This document shows, one piece after another, positions 6,925 to 15,213 of a stretch of DNA of 64,000 nt. Location: positions 1 through 64,000 of the forward strand of contig CAYORK010000004.1 in assembly GCA_964406345.1 (NCBI GenBank), written 5' to 3'. The translations under genes and the position numbers were made by a program. The notes beneath the pieces were generated by a model that had not been told where the DNA came from, ran no database searches, and worked only from the letters and a program-made list of their open reading frames with translations. How positions within the stretch are numbered: position 1 is the stretch's first letter; each line of letters starts with the position of its first letter. The DNA is from SYAN01 sp964406345. Its GTDB lineage: Bacteria; Actinomycetota; Actinomycetes; Nanopelagicales; Nanopelagicaceae.

Positions 6925-9900
6925 ATGATCCGCGTCACCGCAATCATCGTCTCTCACGACGGTGCAGGTTGGTTGGCGCAAAGCGTTGCTGCCCTCGCCT
7001 CACAATCTCTAGCAGTCGATCGAGTCGTCGCTGTAGACACAGGTTCCGAAGACGGCTCAGTGAAGATGTTGCGCAGTGCTGGAATCCATGTGATCGAGGC
7101 TGAGCGGACACTTGGCTTCGGCGATGCGATCAATCTGGCTCTCGATGCAACACCGGCATTCTCTGGAACACGATCTACGAAGAAGTCAGGCAAGTCGACG
7201 GAATCTGAGACATCGCTACATGCCCGAGTAGAAGCGCGAGAAGAAGAATGGTTGTGGATCCTCCACGACGACTGCGCACCTGCCAAAGATGCGCTCGCAC
7301 GCTTGGTCGAGGCGGTCACTGATCGTCCTCAAGTAGCGATTGCCGGGCCGAAGTTGCGTGGTTGGCATGATCGCAAACACCTTCTCGAAGTCGGTGTCAG
7401 TATCGCCACAAATGGTGCGCGGTGGACCGGATTGGAGTACCGCGAGCAGGATCAAGGTCAGCATGATGATGAGCGCGACGTGCTCGCGGTGAGCACAGCT
7501 GCGATGTTGGTCAGACGCGATGTCTTCGAAGAGCTTGGTGGCTTCGACCCTCACCTTTCGCTCTTTCGTGATGACGTCGACTTCGGTTGGCGAGCTCGTA
7601 CGGCTGGCTACAGCGTGATCGCCGTTCCAGAGGCAGTGGCATTCCACGGCGAGGCGGCTGCGAACGAACGACGTTCCATCGACGTCCATGAGGCATATCT
7701 GCATCGCCCACTTCTTCTTGATCGAAGGAATGCCGCTTACGTACTTCTTGCAAATGCCTCATTGCTCTATCTGCCGCTGCTTGGACTTCAACTCTTGATC
7801 GGATCCTTGGCGAGGGCACTCGGTTATCTCTTGGTCAAACTTCCAGGATATGCACTCGATGAATTGGGAGCCGTCGCACTCGTCTTGATCAAGCCTCAGG
7901 AGATCTTCGCTGCACGGAGAGCGAGACGCGAGAAGAAGCTCGTATCCGCTTCGTCGGTCAAGAGTTATCTCCCTCCGCGTGGAGTGCAACTCAGACTCCT
8001 CTTTGAGCGCGCTCGCGATGCTGTGACCGAGTATTTCCAAGCAAGAAACAGTTTCCATCTCATGCCACAGAGCGAGACTCGCTCAGTCCTTGATCTCAAT
8101 GACGAGTCCTTGGCGGAAGAGGATCTTCTGATCCCGGATGAGAGATCCGCATTGCGCCAATTGCTGACTCGCCCCAGTTCCCTCTTTGCGATCGCAGTCC
8201 TCTTCATCACGTTGGTCGCATCGAGAAATCGCATCGGTGAACTCGCCGGGGGAGCCCTCTTGCAGGCTCCAGGAAGTGGGATTGATCTGATCTCCAAGTA
8301 CTTGGAGTCGTGGCATCCGATCGCACTAGGTTCGAGCGCGAACTCGCCGACCTGGATCTTGATCACCGGAATCTCGTCAGTGCTCTTCCTCGGAAACCTT
8401 CCACTCTTCATCACCGTCTTCTTCTTGTTCGCCCTTCCCATCACAGTGCTGATCGGTTATCGCTTCGCGAAGCGTCACACCAGTTCGAGTCTGATCGCAC
8501 TCTTGGCGGCACTCGTCTACGGATTCTCACCACCGGTTCTCTTTGCGCTCACACATGGTGCGATCGGAACTCTGGTCGTAGCCATGATCGCGCCGATCGT
8601 GGTTCGGTCCCTACAAGGGGCCTTCGAAGTCGAACGATTGACCATTAGATCGATGGCTGGGTACGCGCTGATCTATGGACTTCTTCTCTCATTCTCTCCT
8701 CCGACTTTCATCATCGTCGCGGCTTGGCACTTCCTCGCCTCAGCGATCCAATCGATTGAGGCCTATCGTCAAGAACAGTGGCCCTTGATGCTCGATCGGA
8801 TCTATCGCCGCAGCGCGATTCTTTTGGGTGCGATCGCAGTCAATGTCCCGTGGTCGTTGGAGTTGTTGATACATCCTTCGCGGGCGCTTCTCGAGCCGGG
8901 TCTGGCGCTGGAGAGTGAGAGCGCTCTGATCCTCTTCGCCAATCCTGGTCAGAGTTGGTGGCTTCTTTCGGCAGCACCAGCGCTCATGATGGTCGCGCTC
9001 TTTAGATCCGCGAATCGCTTCACTGCCCTGCTCGCTCTCTTCACACTTGTCATCGCTGCGCTCCTCTCACTCTTCGATATCGCAGGTCATGGATCAAGTC
9101 GCCTGACCACACCATCTCTCGGTGGAGTCTTGATGCTCTTCGTCGCAATGTCGCTCATCGCCGGCATGTCATTAGTGGAAGAGGTCCTGCCGCGGATTCG
9201 CGATGCAGCGCTCAACGTCCGTCATATCGCCACTTTGGTGATGGCATTCTCCGTAGCGGTCTCACTCCTCGCCTCCATCATCTGGTGGGTTGGTCCGGGT
9301 GCCAGTGGTCCACTCCGCGCTGAGAAGGAACTTTCGGTGCCGGAATTCATCACAGCAAATGCGTCAACGGAGGAGAGATTCAAGTCATTGATCCTGCGTC
9401 AGCGCGAGGGAAGGCTCTATTACTACATCGTGCGTGATCGTGAGCTGGAGTTGGGCGATTCTGATCTCATCTACGGCAGCAGTCGGAGAATCGATGAAGC
9501 AGTCTCTGGCCTCGTCACGGGAGTCGGGATCGATACCAGCATCATCTTGGGACAGAACGGGATCCGTTACCTCTTCCTTGCGTCGCCCTATAACAAGGGA
9601 TTGGCCCGAACGATTGATGGTATCGGTGGATTCACGAGGGCAAGTTCGACGGATGTCGGCATCGTCTGGAAGGTAGTTGCCGCTAATCCCAGACTCTCTC
9701 TTACGCCTTTCGATCAGAGCACTGACCCGAGCGCAGTCGATGTTGCGATAGCAAGCGGGGAAATCTCTGCCGAGGGCACCATCTCGCGAGCAGGTGTCGT
9801 GACGCTTGCGGAGAGATTCGATGGCAGATGGAAGATGTTGGTCAACTCCCGTCCAGTGCCTCTCTCAACGAGCATCGAAGGTCTACCGCAGTTCGAAGTC

Positions 9901-10050
9901 GTCGAACCTGGTGAGTTCCTCTTGTTCCACGACGGAACGGCACGAAGAGGTTGGCTCTCATTACAAGTGATCGCGCTCTTGATCGCCCTGATCCTTGCTA
10001 CACCGGCACGAAGACGTCGCGCTGAGGTTCCGATCGAGGAACTCTCATGA
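6925..10050 (+). CDS. Giant membrane GT2-family glycosyltransferase
   Basis: 1041 aa. Residues 1-280 form a family-2 glycosyltransferase domain (TAIIVSHDGAGWLAQSV at the start, LHDDCAP as the metal-binding DxD-type motif, then LFRDDVDFGWRARTAGY, the ED-type acceptor block). From about residue 270 there are many hydrophobic helices (LLYLPLLGLQLLIG, FAIAVLFITLVA and more, to about 800), a loop domain, and a last helix at the C-terminus. It probably uses a nucleotide or lipid-linked sugar to build cell-envelope glycan at the membrane. Proteins of this size lie beside whiB and DUF5719 genes in other actinobacteria. The sugar and acceptor are unknown. Confidence 0.85.
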   Translation: MIRVTAIIVSHDGAGWLAQSVAALASQSLAVDRVVAVDTGSEDGSVKMLRSAGIHVIEAERTLGFGDAINLALDATPAFSGTRSTKKSGKSTESETSLHARVEAREEEWLWILHDDCAPAKDALARLVEAVTDRPQVAIAGPKLRGWHDRKHLLEVGVSIATNGARWTGLEYREQDQGQHDDERDVLAVSTAAMLVRRDVFEELGGFDPHLSLFRDDVDFGWRARTAGYSVIAVPEAVAFHGEAAANERRSIDVHEAYLHRPLLLDRRNAAYVLLANASLLYLPLLGLQLLIGSLARALGYLLVKLPGYALDELGAVALVLIKPQEIFAARRARREKKLVSASSVKSYLPPRGVQLRLLFERARDAVTEYFQARNSFHLMPQSETRSVLDLNDESLAEEDLLIPDERSALRQLLTRPSSLFAIAVLFITLVASRNRIGELAGGALLQAPGSGIDLISKYLESWHPIALGSSANSPTWILITGISSVLFLGNLPLFITVFFLFALPITVLIGYRFAKRHTSSSLIALLAALVYGFSPPVLFALTHGAIGTLVVAMIAPIVVRSLQGAFEVERLTIRSMAGYALIYGLLLSFSPPTFIIVAAWHFLASAIQSIEAYRQEQWPLMLDRIYRRSAILLGAIAVNVPWSLELLIHPSRALLEPGLALESESALILFANPGQSWWLLSAAPALMMVALFRSANRFTALLALFTLVIAALLSLFDIAGHGSSRLTTPSLGGVLMLFVAMSLIAGMSLVEEVLPRIRDAALNVRHIATLVMAFSVAVSLLASIIWWVGPGASGPLRAEKELSVPEFITANASTEERFKSLILRQREGRLYYYIVRDRELELGDSDLIYGSSRRIDEAVSGLVTGVGIDTSIILGQNGIRYLFLASPYNKGLARTIDGIGGFTRASSTDVGIVWKVVAANPRLSLTPFDQSTDPSAVDVAIASGEISAEGTISRAGVVTLAERFDGRWKMLVNSRPVPLSTSIEGLPQFEVVEPGEFLLFHDGTARRGWLSLQVIALLIALILATPARRRRAEVPIEELS

Positions 10051-11345
10051 GGAATCTGACTGCGCGTGCTACCAGCGCGATCTACCTCGTCATCGGGCTC
10101 GTCATCGTGCTGATCGCAGCCTTGCAAGGAGATCCCCTCGATGAGATCGAACGCACGGCATCGATTCCCGCGACGGTCTGCCCGAAGTTCGAGGATGAGG
10201 CGCGCGCGACAGCTCTACTCCCATCGAGTCGGACCTCGATCAAATCCGCGAAGAGCAGAAAAGCAGGATTCATACGCGCTCGCGTCAATCCTTATCCACT
10301 CAACAACAACAGCATCGTCGTCGAGGGCGGTGAAGTGAATTCCATCGTCTTGCGATCACGCGCCCGCAACTACACCGCCGCGACCAATTGTCTGATCGGA
10401 GACGGAGATCAATGGTTCGTAGGTGCCAGTGGAGCGCTCGGTTCCCGTGCGCGCATCCTGGCGGTCAACTCTGGTTTGAGTGCATCATCACTCGAAGTAT
10501 TCGCATTCGATCGAAGCGGTGAGGCAGGAAGTCGTGCCATCACAATCCCGCCAGTCTCACAGCGCGAGATCCGTGTCGACTCACTCGTACCCGGAAGTGA
10601 AGCGAGCGCGATTCGCGTCTTGACACGATCGGGGCGAGTGAGCACTTTCGTCATCGACGAGCGAAGTAGAGGACTTAGCAATCTTGGTGGAGACTTCCTC
10701 GCATCTCAGACTCCAGCGAAGACATTGACCATCGCAGGGATACCGACGCGCTTGGGTGGGATTGCGATCCCAAATCATCGGATCGAGATCATCGCCACCG
10801 GTGCTCGAGCTGCTGTGGTCAACGTGGAGCTTCTCAGTGATGGAACGCGGTTCACGCCGGTTGGATTGAGCGAGGTCACAGTGCAGCCTGGTGCGGTCAA
10901 ACGTCTCCCACTTCCTGATGAGTTGGGTGGTCGTGCAGTAGCGATCGTGATCACCGCGACCGAGGAAGTGGCTGCATCCGTGATCTCAGCTACCTCACGA
11001 GAGTTCGCCTTCTCCACACCATCGGTTGCGTTGGAGTCCTATCAATTCAATGTCGGCGGGTTGGAGCCGATTCTCTCCTTCTCGGCGAAGGCGATTCGAC
11101 TCGACCTGGCGATTACCTCTCGATCCGGCAAGGTCAGAAGCGAACGGCTCAGTGGTGCAGAGATACTCAATTGGAGAGTGCCAAGTAACAGTCGAAGGAT
11201 CGCAATCACGAGCACCTATCCGGTCCATATGGCTGCGACATGGTCGAGCAGCGATGGATTTACCTCGATGCCACTCAATCCTGGGACGGAACTCGAACGA
11301 TCATCGACTCCAACCTTCGATATCGACGCACTCGTCGACCGGTGA
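10047..11345 (+). CDS. DUF5719-like membrane-anchored extracytoplasmic protein
   Basis: 432 aa, overlapping the glycosyltransferase stop by 4 bp (ATGA). An N-terminal membrane helix at residues 12-30 (IYLVIGLVIVLIAAL) is followed by a long, beta-rich, glycine- and serine-containing exterior part with repeated strand patterns. It fits the DUF5719 family, whose genes follow the giant glycosyltransferase in actinobacteria. Two cysteines (TVCPKF, TNCLIG) may form a disulfide. The tight coupling suggests a partner of the glycosyltransferase on the outer face of the membrane. Confidence 0.7.
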   Translation: MRNLTARATSAIYLVIGLVIVLIAALQGDPLDEIERTASIPATVCPKFEDEARATALLPSSRTSIKSAKSRKAGFIRARVNPYPLNNNSIVVEGGEVNSIVLRSRARNYTAATNCLIGDGDQWFVGASGALGSRARILAVNSGLSASSLEVFAFDRSGEAGSRAITIPPVSQREIRVDSLVPGSEASAIRVLTRSGRVSTFVIDERSRGLSNLGGDFLASQTPAKTLTIAGIPTRLGGIAIPNHRIEIIATGARAAVVNVELLSDGTRFTPVGLSEVTVQPGAVKRLPLPDELGGRAVAIVITATEEVAASVISATSREFAFSTPSVALESYQFNVGGLEPILSFSAKAIRLDLAITSRSGKVRSERLSGAEILNWRVPSNSRRIAITSTYPVHMAATWSSSDGFTSMPLNPGTELERSSTPTFDIDALVDR

Positions 11346-11385
11346 CACTTCGCGAGTCATCCACTCCTCCCACTTCTCGCGCTAC

Positions 11386-11391
11386 TAGGCT
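11386..11391 (+). promoter_or_regulatory. -10 element of the DUF3499 gene (TAGGCT)
   Basis: TAGGCT ending 7 nt before the ATG at 11399; leaderless arrangement. Confidence 0.5.
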
Positions 11392-11398
11392 AATCAAC

Positions 11399-11752
11399 AT
11401 GGCACATCGCTCTGGGGTCCGCCGTTGCAGCAAGAGTGGCTGCACCGAGCGTGCCGTTGCCACCCTCTCCTACAACTACGGTGAACGAGTCGCGACCCTC
11501 GCACCCTTGCAGCAGTATCAAGAGCCGCACAACTACGACCTATGTCTGGCACATAGCGAGAGATTGACGGTTCCTCGTGGTTGGAGCGTCGTCACGGAGG
11601 AGTTGAGGCAAGTGCCGAGTATCCAAGATGAGGACTTCTCAGCAATCGCAGATGCGATAAGGGATGTCGCTGTCACCGAGGAGAAGCAGAGTAAAGAAGA
11701 TGAATCGTCACAACCTGAACTGCGCCGCCGCGGTCACCTTCGCGCGCTCTAG
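11399..11752 (+). CDS. DUF3499 family protein (zinc-ribbon-like)
   Basis: 117 aa. The start MAHRSGVRRCSKSGCTERAV and the later YDLCLAH give a C-x4-C ... C-x2-H arrangement that may bind zinc. Family members (Rv3258c type) sit directly before manB, as here. The C-terminal third is charged and low in complexity (EEKQSKEDESSQPE). The ATG at 11399 is chosen because the family begins there and the -10 lies 7 nt upstream. Function is unknown. Confidence 0.8.
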   Translation: MAHRSGVRRCSKSGCTERAVATLSYNYGERVATLAPLQQYQEPHNYDLCLAHSERLTVPRGWSVVTEELRQVPSIQDEDFSAIADAIRDVAVTEEKQSKEDESSQPELRRRGHLRAL

Positions 11753-11775
11753 TAGGCATTGATCCCGATACGACC

Positions 11776-13143
11776 ATGATCAAGGATTCGACGCTCGATT
11801 CCATCATCAAGGCTTATGACATCAGGGGCCTTGTCGGTAAGGAGATCAACGAGGAGTTCACCTTCGCGGCCGGCAGCGCTTTCGCTCGTTTCCTCGAAGT
11901 TGAACGGGAGCCGGGGACGGTCGTGATCGGCGAAGACATGCGTCCTTCATCTTCACCACTTGCGACTGCCTTCAGTGATGGAGTGACGAGTCAGGGTCTT
12001 GATGTGATCCGCATCGGACTCGCATCGACGGATCAGCTCTACTTCGCCTCTGGTGATCTTGGACTACCTGGCGCGATGTTCACTGCCAGCCATAACCCAG
12101 CAAGTTATAACGGCATCAAGCTCTGCCGATCCTTTGCACGCCCGATCAGCATGGATTCAGGTCTGGCGTGGATCAAGTCGGCGATCAAAGACGGCACCCC
12201 GATCCCTAATCGTCCGGTCGGTACCTCGCGCGATCAGGAGATGCTCTCTCGCTACATTGACTTCCTCTTCTCGCTCTTCGAGATCGACTTCGCCTCCGGG
12301 CGAGAATTGACGATCGCGATCGATGCTGGCAATGGGATGGCAGGGCACACCGCTCCTGGCGTCTTCGAAAAGGTCGGCGCAAAGATCGTCCCGCTCTACT
12401 TCGAACTCGACGGCACATTCCCCAACCATGAAGCCAACCCGATCGATCCGGAGAACCTGAAGGACCTACAGCGCGCAGTGAAGAAGAGTGGTGCTGATAT
12501 CGGTCTTGCCTTCGACGGTGATGCTGATCGCTGTTTCCTCGTCGATGAGAGAGGCGAGAGCGTCTCACCATCGGCATTGACGGCTCTGATCGCTTCGATC
12601 GAATTACGTCGCAATCCTGGTGCCTCGATCATCTACAACTTGATCACATCACGCGTGGTGCCCGAGATCGTCTCCGAATCAGGTGGAACGGCGATCAAGA
12701 GTCGTGTCGGACACTCGTTCATCAAGAAGATGATGGCTGACACTGGCGCGATCTTCGGTGGTGAACACTCCGGACACTTCTACTTCTCCTCGTTCTGGCG
12801 TGCCGATTCAGGAATGCTCGCTGCCCTCTATGCCATCGCTGCATTGAAGGAGAGTAAGAAGCCACTGAGTGAGATCTTGGAACCCTTCAATCGATATCGA
12901 CAGAGCGGTGAGATCAATTCCGTGGTCAAGGATCAAAGTGGGGCGATGGAAAGAGTGGCGAAGGAGTTCCCGGAGGGGAAGTACCTCCACGAGCACCTTG
13001 ATGGATTGACCATCGAGGGTGAGGGTTGGTGGTTCAACTTGAGACCTTCCAATACCGAGCCCCTTTTGCGACTCAATGTCGAGGCTGGCGATGAAGCCAC
13101 CATGGCGTCGATACGCGATCAGGTGCTCTCAATCATTCGCTAA
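11776..13143 (+). CDS. manB: Phosphomannomutase / phosphoglucomutase
   Basis: 455 aa alpha-D-phosphohexomutase with all four family loops: the phosphoserine loop TASHNPASYNG, the metal loop DGDADRCF, the sugar loop GGEHSGHFYF, and the phosphate loop RPSNTEP. It interconverts mannose-6-P and mannose-1-P, feeding the guanylyltransferase at 5412-6425. The DUF3499 gene ends 23 bp upstream, so they are likely co-transcribed. Glucose phosphates may also be substrates. Confidence 0.92.
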   Translation: MIKDSTLDSIIKAYDIRGLVGKEINEEFTFAAGSAFARFLEVEREPGTVVIGEDMRPSSSPLATAFSDGVTSQGLDVIRIGLASTDQLYFASGDLGLPGAMFTASHNPASYNGIKLCRSFARPISMDSGLAWIKSAIKDGTPIPNRPVGTSRDQEMLSRYIDFLFSLFEIDFASGRELTIAIDAGNGMAGHTAPGVFEKVGAKIVPLYFELDGTFPNHEANPIDPENLKDLQRAVKKSGADIGLAFDGDADRCFLVDERGESVSPSALTALIASIELRRNPGASIIYNLITSRVVPEIVSESGGTAIKSRVGHSFIKKMMADTGAIFGGEHSGHFYFSSFWRADSGMLAALYAIAALKESKKPLSEILEPFNRYRQSGEINSVVKDQSGAMERVAKEFPEGKYLHEHLDGLTIEGEGWWFNLRPSNTEPLLRLNVEAGDEATMASIRDQVLSIIR

Positions 13144-13155
13144 TCGCTCATCTTT

Positions 13156-13176
13156 CGCTGACGAGATAGGTCAGCG
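13156..13176 (+). other. Perfect hairpin between manB and ahcY
   Basis: CGCTGAC / GTCAGCG, a 7-bp perfect stem with a 7-nt loop, 12 bp after the manB stop. No T-run follows. It could be a weak terminator or an mRNA end protecting manB, and it does not match the SAH riboswitch consensus I know. Confidence 0.45.
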
Positions 13177-13178
13177 GC

Positions 13179-13184
13179 TAGACT
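13179..13184 (+). promoter_or_regulatory. Possible -10 of ahcY (TAGACT)
   Basis: TAGACT just after the hairpin; it would give a leader of about 48 nt that contains the AGGAGA ribosome site. Confidence 0.35.
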
Positions 13185-13238
13185 GCTCCTGGAAGTCCAG
13201 ACCACAACCCAGCTTCAACCGCTCATCAGGAGATCTCA

Positions 13239-14522
13239 GTGAACCCAACGACCATGACCCTTCCACGACATGACATCGCAGACGCATCTTTGGCCGCAGA
13301 GGGCAAGAAGCGCATCGAATGGGCAGGTCGCAACATGCCGGTCCTGGCAGAGATCCGTGAGCGCTTCGAGCGAGAGAAGCCATTCACGGGCGTTCGCATC
13401 GCAGCCTGCATGCATGTGACGACGGAGACCGCAAACTTGATGATCACACTCAAGGCTGGCGGAGCCGAGATCGCTCTCTGTGCCTCAAACCCACTCTCTA
13501 CCCAGGATGACACCGCAGCGGCGCTCGTGCATGAGTATGGAATCTCTACTTTCGCGCGAAATGCGATCGATCGCGATGGCTATTACGCGCATATCAACGC
13601 AGCGCTCGATATCGAGCCGCATCAGGTCTTCGACGATGGTTGTGACCTCGTCAATACTCTCCACACCACTCGCCAAGAACTCTTGCCGAACATCTCTGGT
13701 GGTTGCGAAGAGACGACTACCGGCGTGATCCGACTACGTCAGATGGCGAAGGATGGCGCACTCACCTTCCCAATGGTTGCGGTCAATGACACCGACACCA
13801 AGCACATGTTCGACAATCGTTACGGCACCGGACAGTCGACTCTCGATGCAGTCTTTCGTGCCACCAACATCCTGCTCGCAGGCAAGGTCCTCGTCGTCGC
13901 GGGTTTCGGATATTGCGGTAAGGGTGTCGCAGAGCGCGGTCGTGGACTGGGTGCCGATGTCATCGTCACGGAGATCGATCCAACCAAGGCGCTCGATGCG
14001 ATGATGCAGGGTTACCGCGTCATGCCGATGCATGAGGCAGCGAAGGTCGGCGACATCTTCATCACCGTGACTGGAAACCGTGATGTGCTCCGTGCAGAGC
14101 ATTTCTCACTGATGAAGGACGGTGCGATCCTTGCAAATTCCGGTCACTTCGACATCGAGATCGATGTTGCATGGTTGGAGAAGTACGCGACCAAGAAGAA
14201 TTCGAAGATCCGCCACCAGACCGACGAGTATGTCCTTGCTGATGGCAAGCGCGTCCTCTTGATCGCTGAGGGCCGACTCGTCAATCTCGGTGCTGCGGAA
14301 GGTCACCCAGCGGTCGTCATGGATATGTCCTTCTCGGATCAGGCGTTGACCGCCGAATGGTTGGTCACGAGCGCGAAGGACCTCACTCCTGGCGTTCACA
14401 ATGTCCCCGAAGCGATCGATAAGGAAGTCGCCTCGCTCAAACTCAAGAGCCTTGGCGCGGAGATCGATACCTTGACGAAGGAACAAGTCCAATACCTGAA
14501 CTCGTGGGAACACGGTAGCTAA
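13239..14522 (+). CDS. ahcY: Adenosylhomocysteinase (short, archaeal/Thermotoga-like type)
   Basis: 427 aa, GTG start with AGGAGA 6 nt upstream. It hydrolyses S-adenosylhomocysteine to adenosine and homocysteine using bound NAD. Visible motifs: ACMHVTTETANL, CASNPLSTQDD, the substrate lysine in NDTDTKHMFDN, and the Rossmann motif VVAGFGYCGKG. It lacks the roughly 40-residue insertion of the mycobacterial form (about 490 aa) and the C-terminal K/Y residues that reach the neighbour's NAD in the long form. The short class is otherwise known from archaea and some bacteria. The mtrA start overlaps its stop (TAATG). Confidence 0.92.
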   Translation: MNPTTMTLPRHDIADASLAAEGKKRIEWAGRNMPVLAEIRERFEREKPFTGVRIAACMHVTTETANLMITLKAGGAEIALCASNPLSTQDDTAAALVHEYGISTFARNAIDRDGYYAHINAALDIEPHQVFDDGCDLVNTLHTTRQELLPNISGGCEETTTGVIRLRQMAKDGALTFPMVAVNDTDTKHMFDNRYGTGQSTLDAVFRATNILLAGKVLVVAGFGYCGKGVAERGRGLGADVIVTEIDPTKALDAMMQGYRVMPMHEAAKVGDIFITVTGNRDVLRAEHFSLMKDGAILANSGHFDIEIDVAWLEKYATKKNSKIRHQTDEYVLADGKRVLLIAEGRLVNLGAAEGHPAVVMDMSFSDQALTAEWLVTSAKDLTPGVHNVPEAIDKEVASLKLKSLGAEIDTLTKEQVQYLNSWEHGS

Positions 14523-15211
14523 TGCCTTCGGTATTGGTCGTCGAGGATGATCAAGACCTTGCTGAAATGTTGGGGATCGTCCTCAACGGTGCTGGAATCG
14601 AAGTCGATCTCGTCAGTCGTGGCGATGAGGCTTTGGAAGTCTTCCGAAACAATCAACCGGATGTCGTCCTCCTCGATGTGATGCTTCCTGGCTTCGATGG
14701 TGTCGAAGTCTGTAAGGCCATCCGTCAGGAATCACCACGGGTACCGATCATCTTCCTTTCTGCACGAGGCGAGACACCGGACAAGATCAAAGGCCTTGAG
14801 GCTGGAGCCGATGACTATCTCGTAAAGCCCATGGAGCACTACTCCGAGTTGGTAGCACGGATCAGGACGCAGCTAAGGCGAAACTCGCGTGATCTCACCG
14901 GGCATCTGACCCTCGGCGATCTGACCATCGACCTCGTGGAGCACTCAGTGACCAGAGCAGGCAAAGCGATCCCACTCACTCGCCTGGAGTTCGACCTTCT
15001 GGTTGCTCTCGCTAAGGAGCCGGGAAGAGTCTTCACCCGCGAAGAGTTGTTGCGAGAGGTTTGGGATTACAGACACTCGGCCGATACACGATTGGTCAAC
15101 GTCCATGTTCAGCGCCTTCGTTCCAAGATCGAGCATGACCCAGACAATCCAACTCTCGTATTGACGGTACGCGGCGTGGGCTACAAGTCCGGTGCAACCG
15201 GAAATCGCTGA
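14522..15211 (+). CDS. mtrA: Two-component response regulator MtrA
   Basis: 229 aa OmpR/PhoB-class regulator. Receiver domain 1-120 has the acidic pocket VVEDDQD and the phospho-aspartate D52 in LLDVMLPG; winged-helix DNA-binding domain 130-225 ends DTRLVNVHVQRLR...VRGVGYK, nearly identical to mycobacterial MtrA. It controls cell-division and wall genes. Odd: the usual KPFKPKELVAR is KPMEHYSELVAR, so the residue after the conserved KP is Met and the loop is one residue longer. It overlaps ahcY (TAATG) and precedes mtrB by 2 nt. Confidence 0.95.
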   Translation: MPSVLVVEDDQDLAEMLGIVLNGAGIEVDLVSRGDEALEVFRNNQPDVVLLDVMLPGFDGVEVCKAIRQESPRVPIIFLSARGETPDKIKGLEAGADDYLVKPMEHYSELVARIRTQLRRNSRDLTGHLTLGDLTIDLVEHSVTRAGKAIPLTRLEFDLLVALAKEPGRVFTREELLREVWDYRHSADTRLVNVHVQRLRSKIEHDPDNPTLVLTVRGVGYKSGATGNR

Positions 15212-15213
15212 TC

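Noticed and set aside
13144..13238. SAH riboswitch upstream of ahcY
   Set aside because: Only a simple 7-bp hairpin is present; the conserved core of the known SAH riboswitch is not recognisable.
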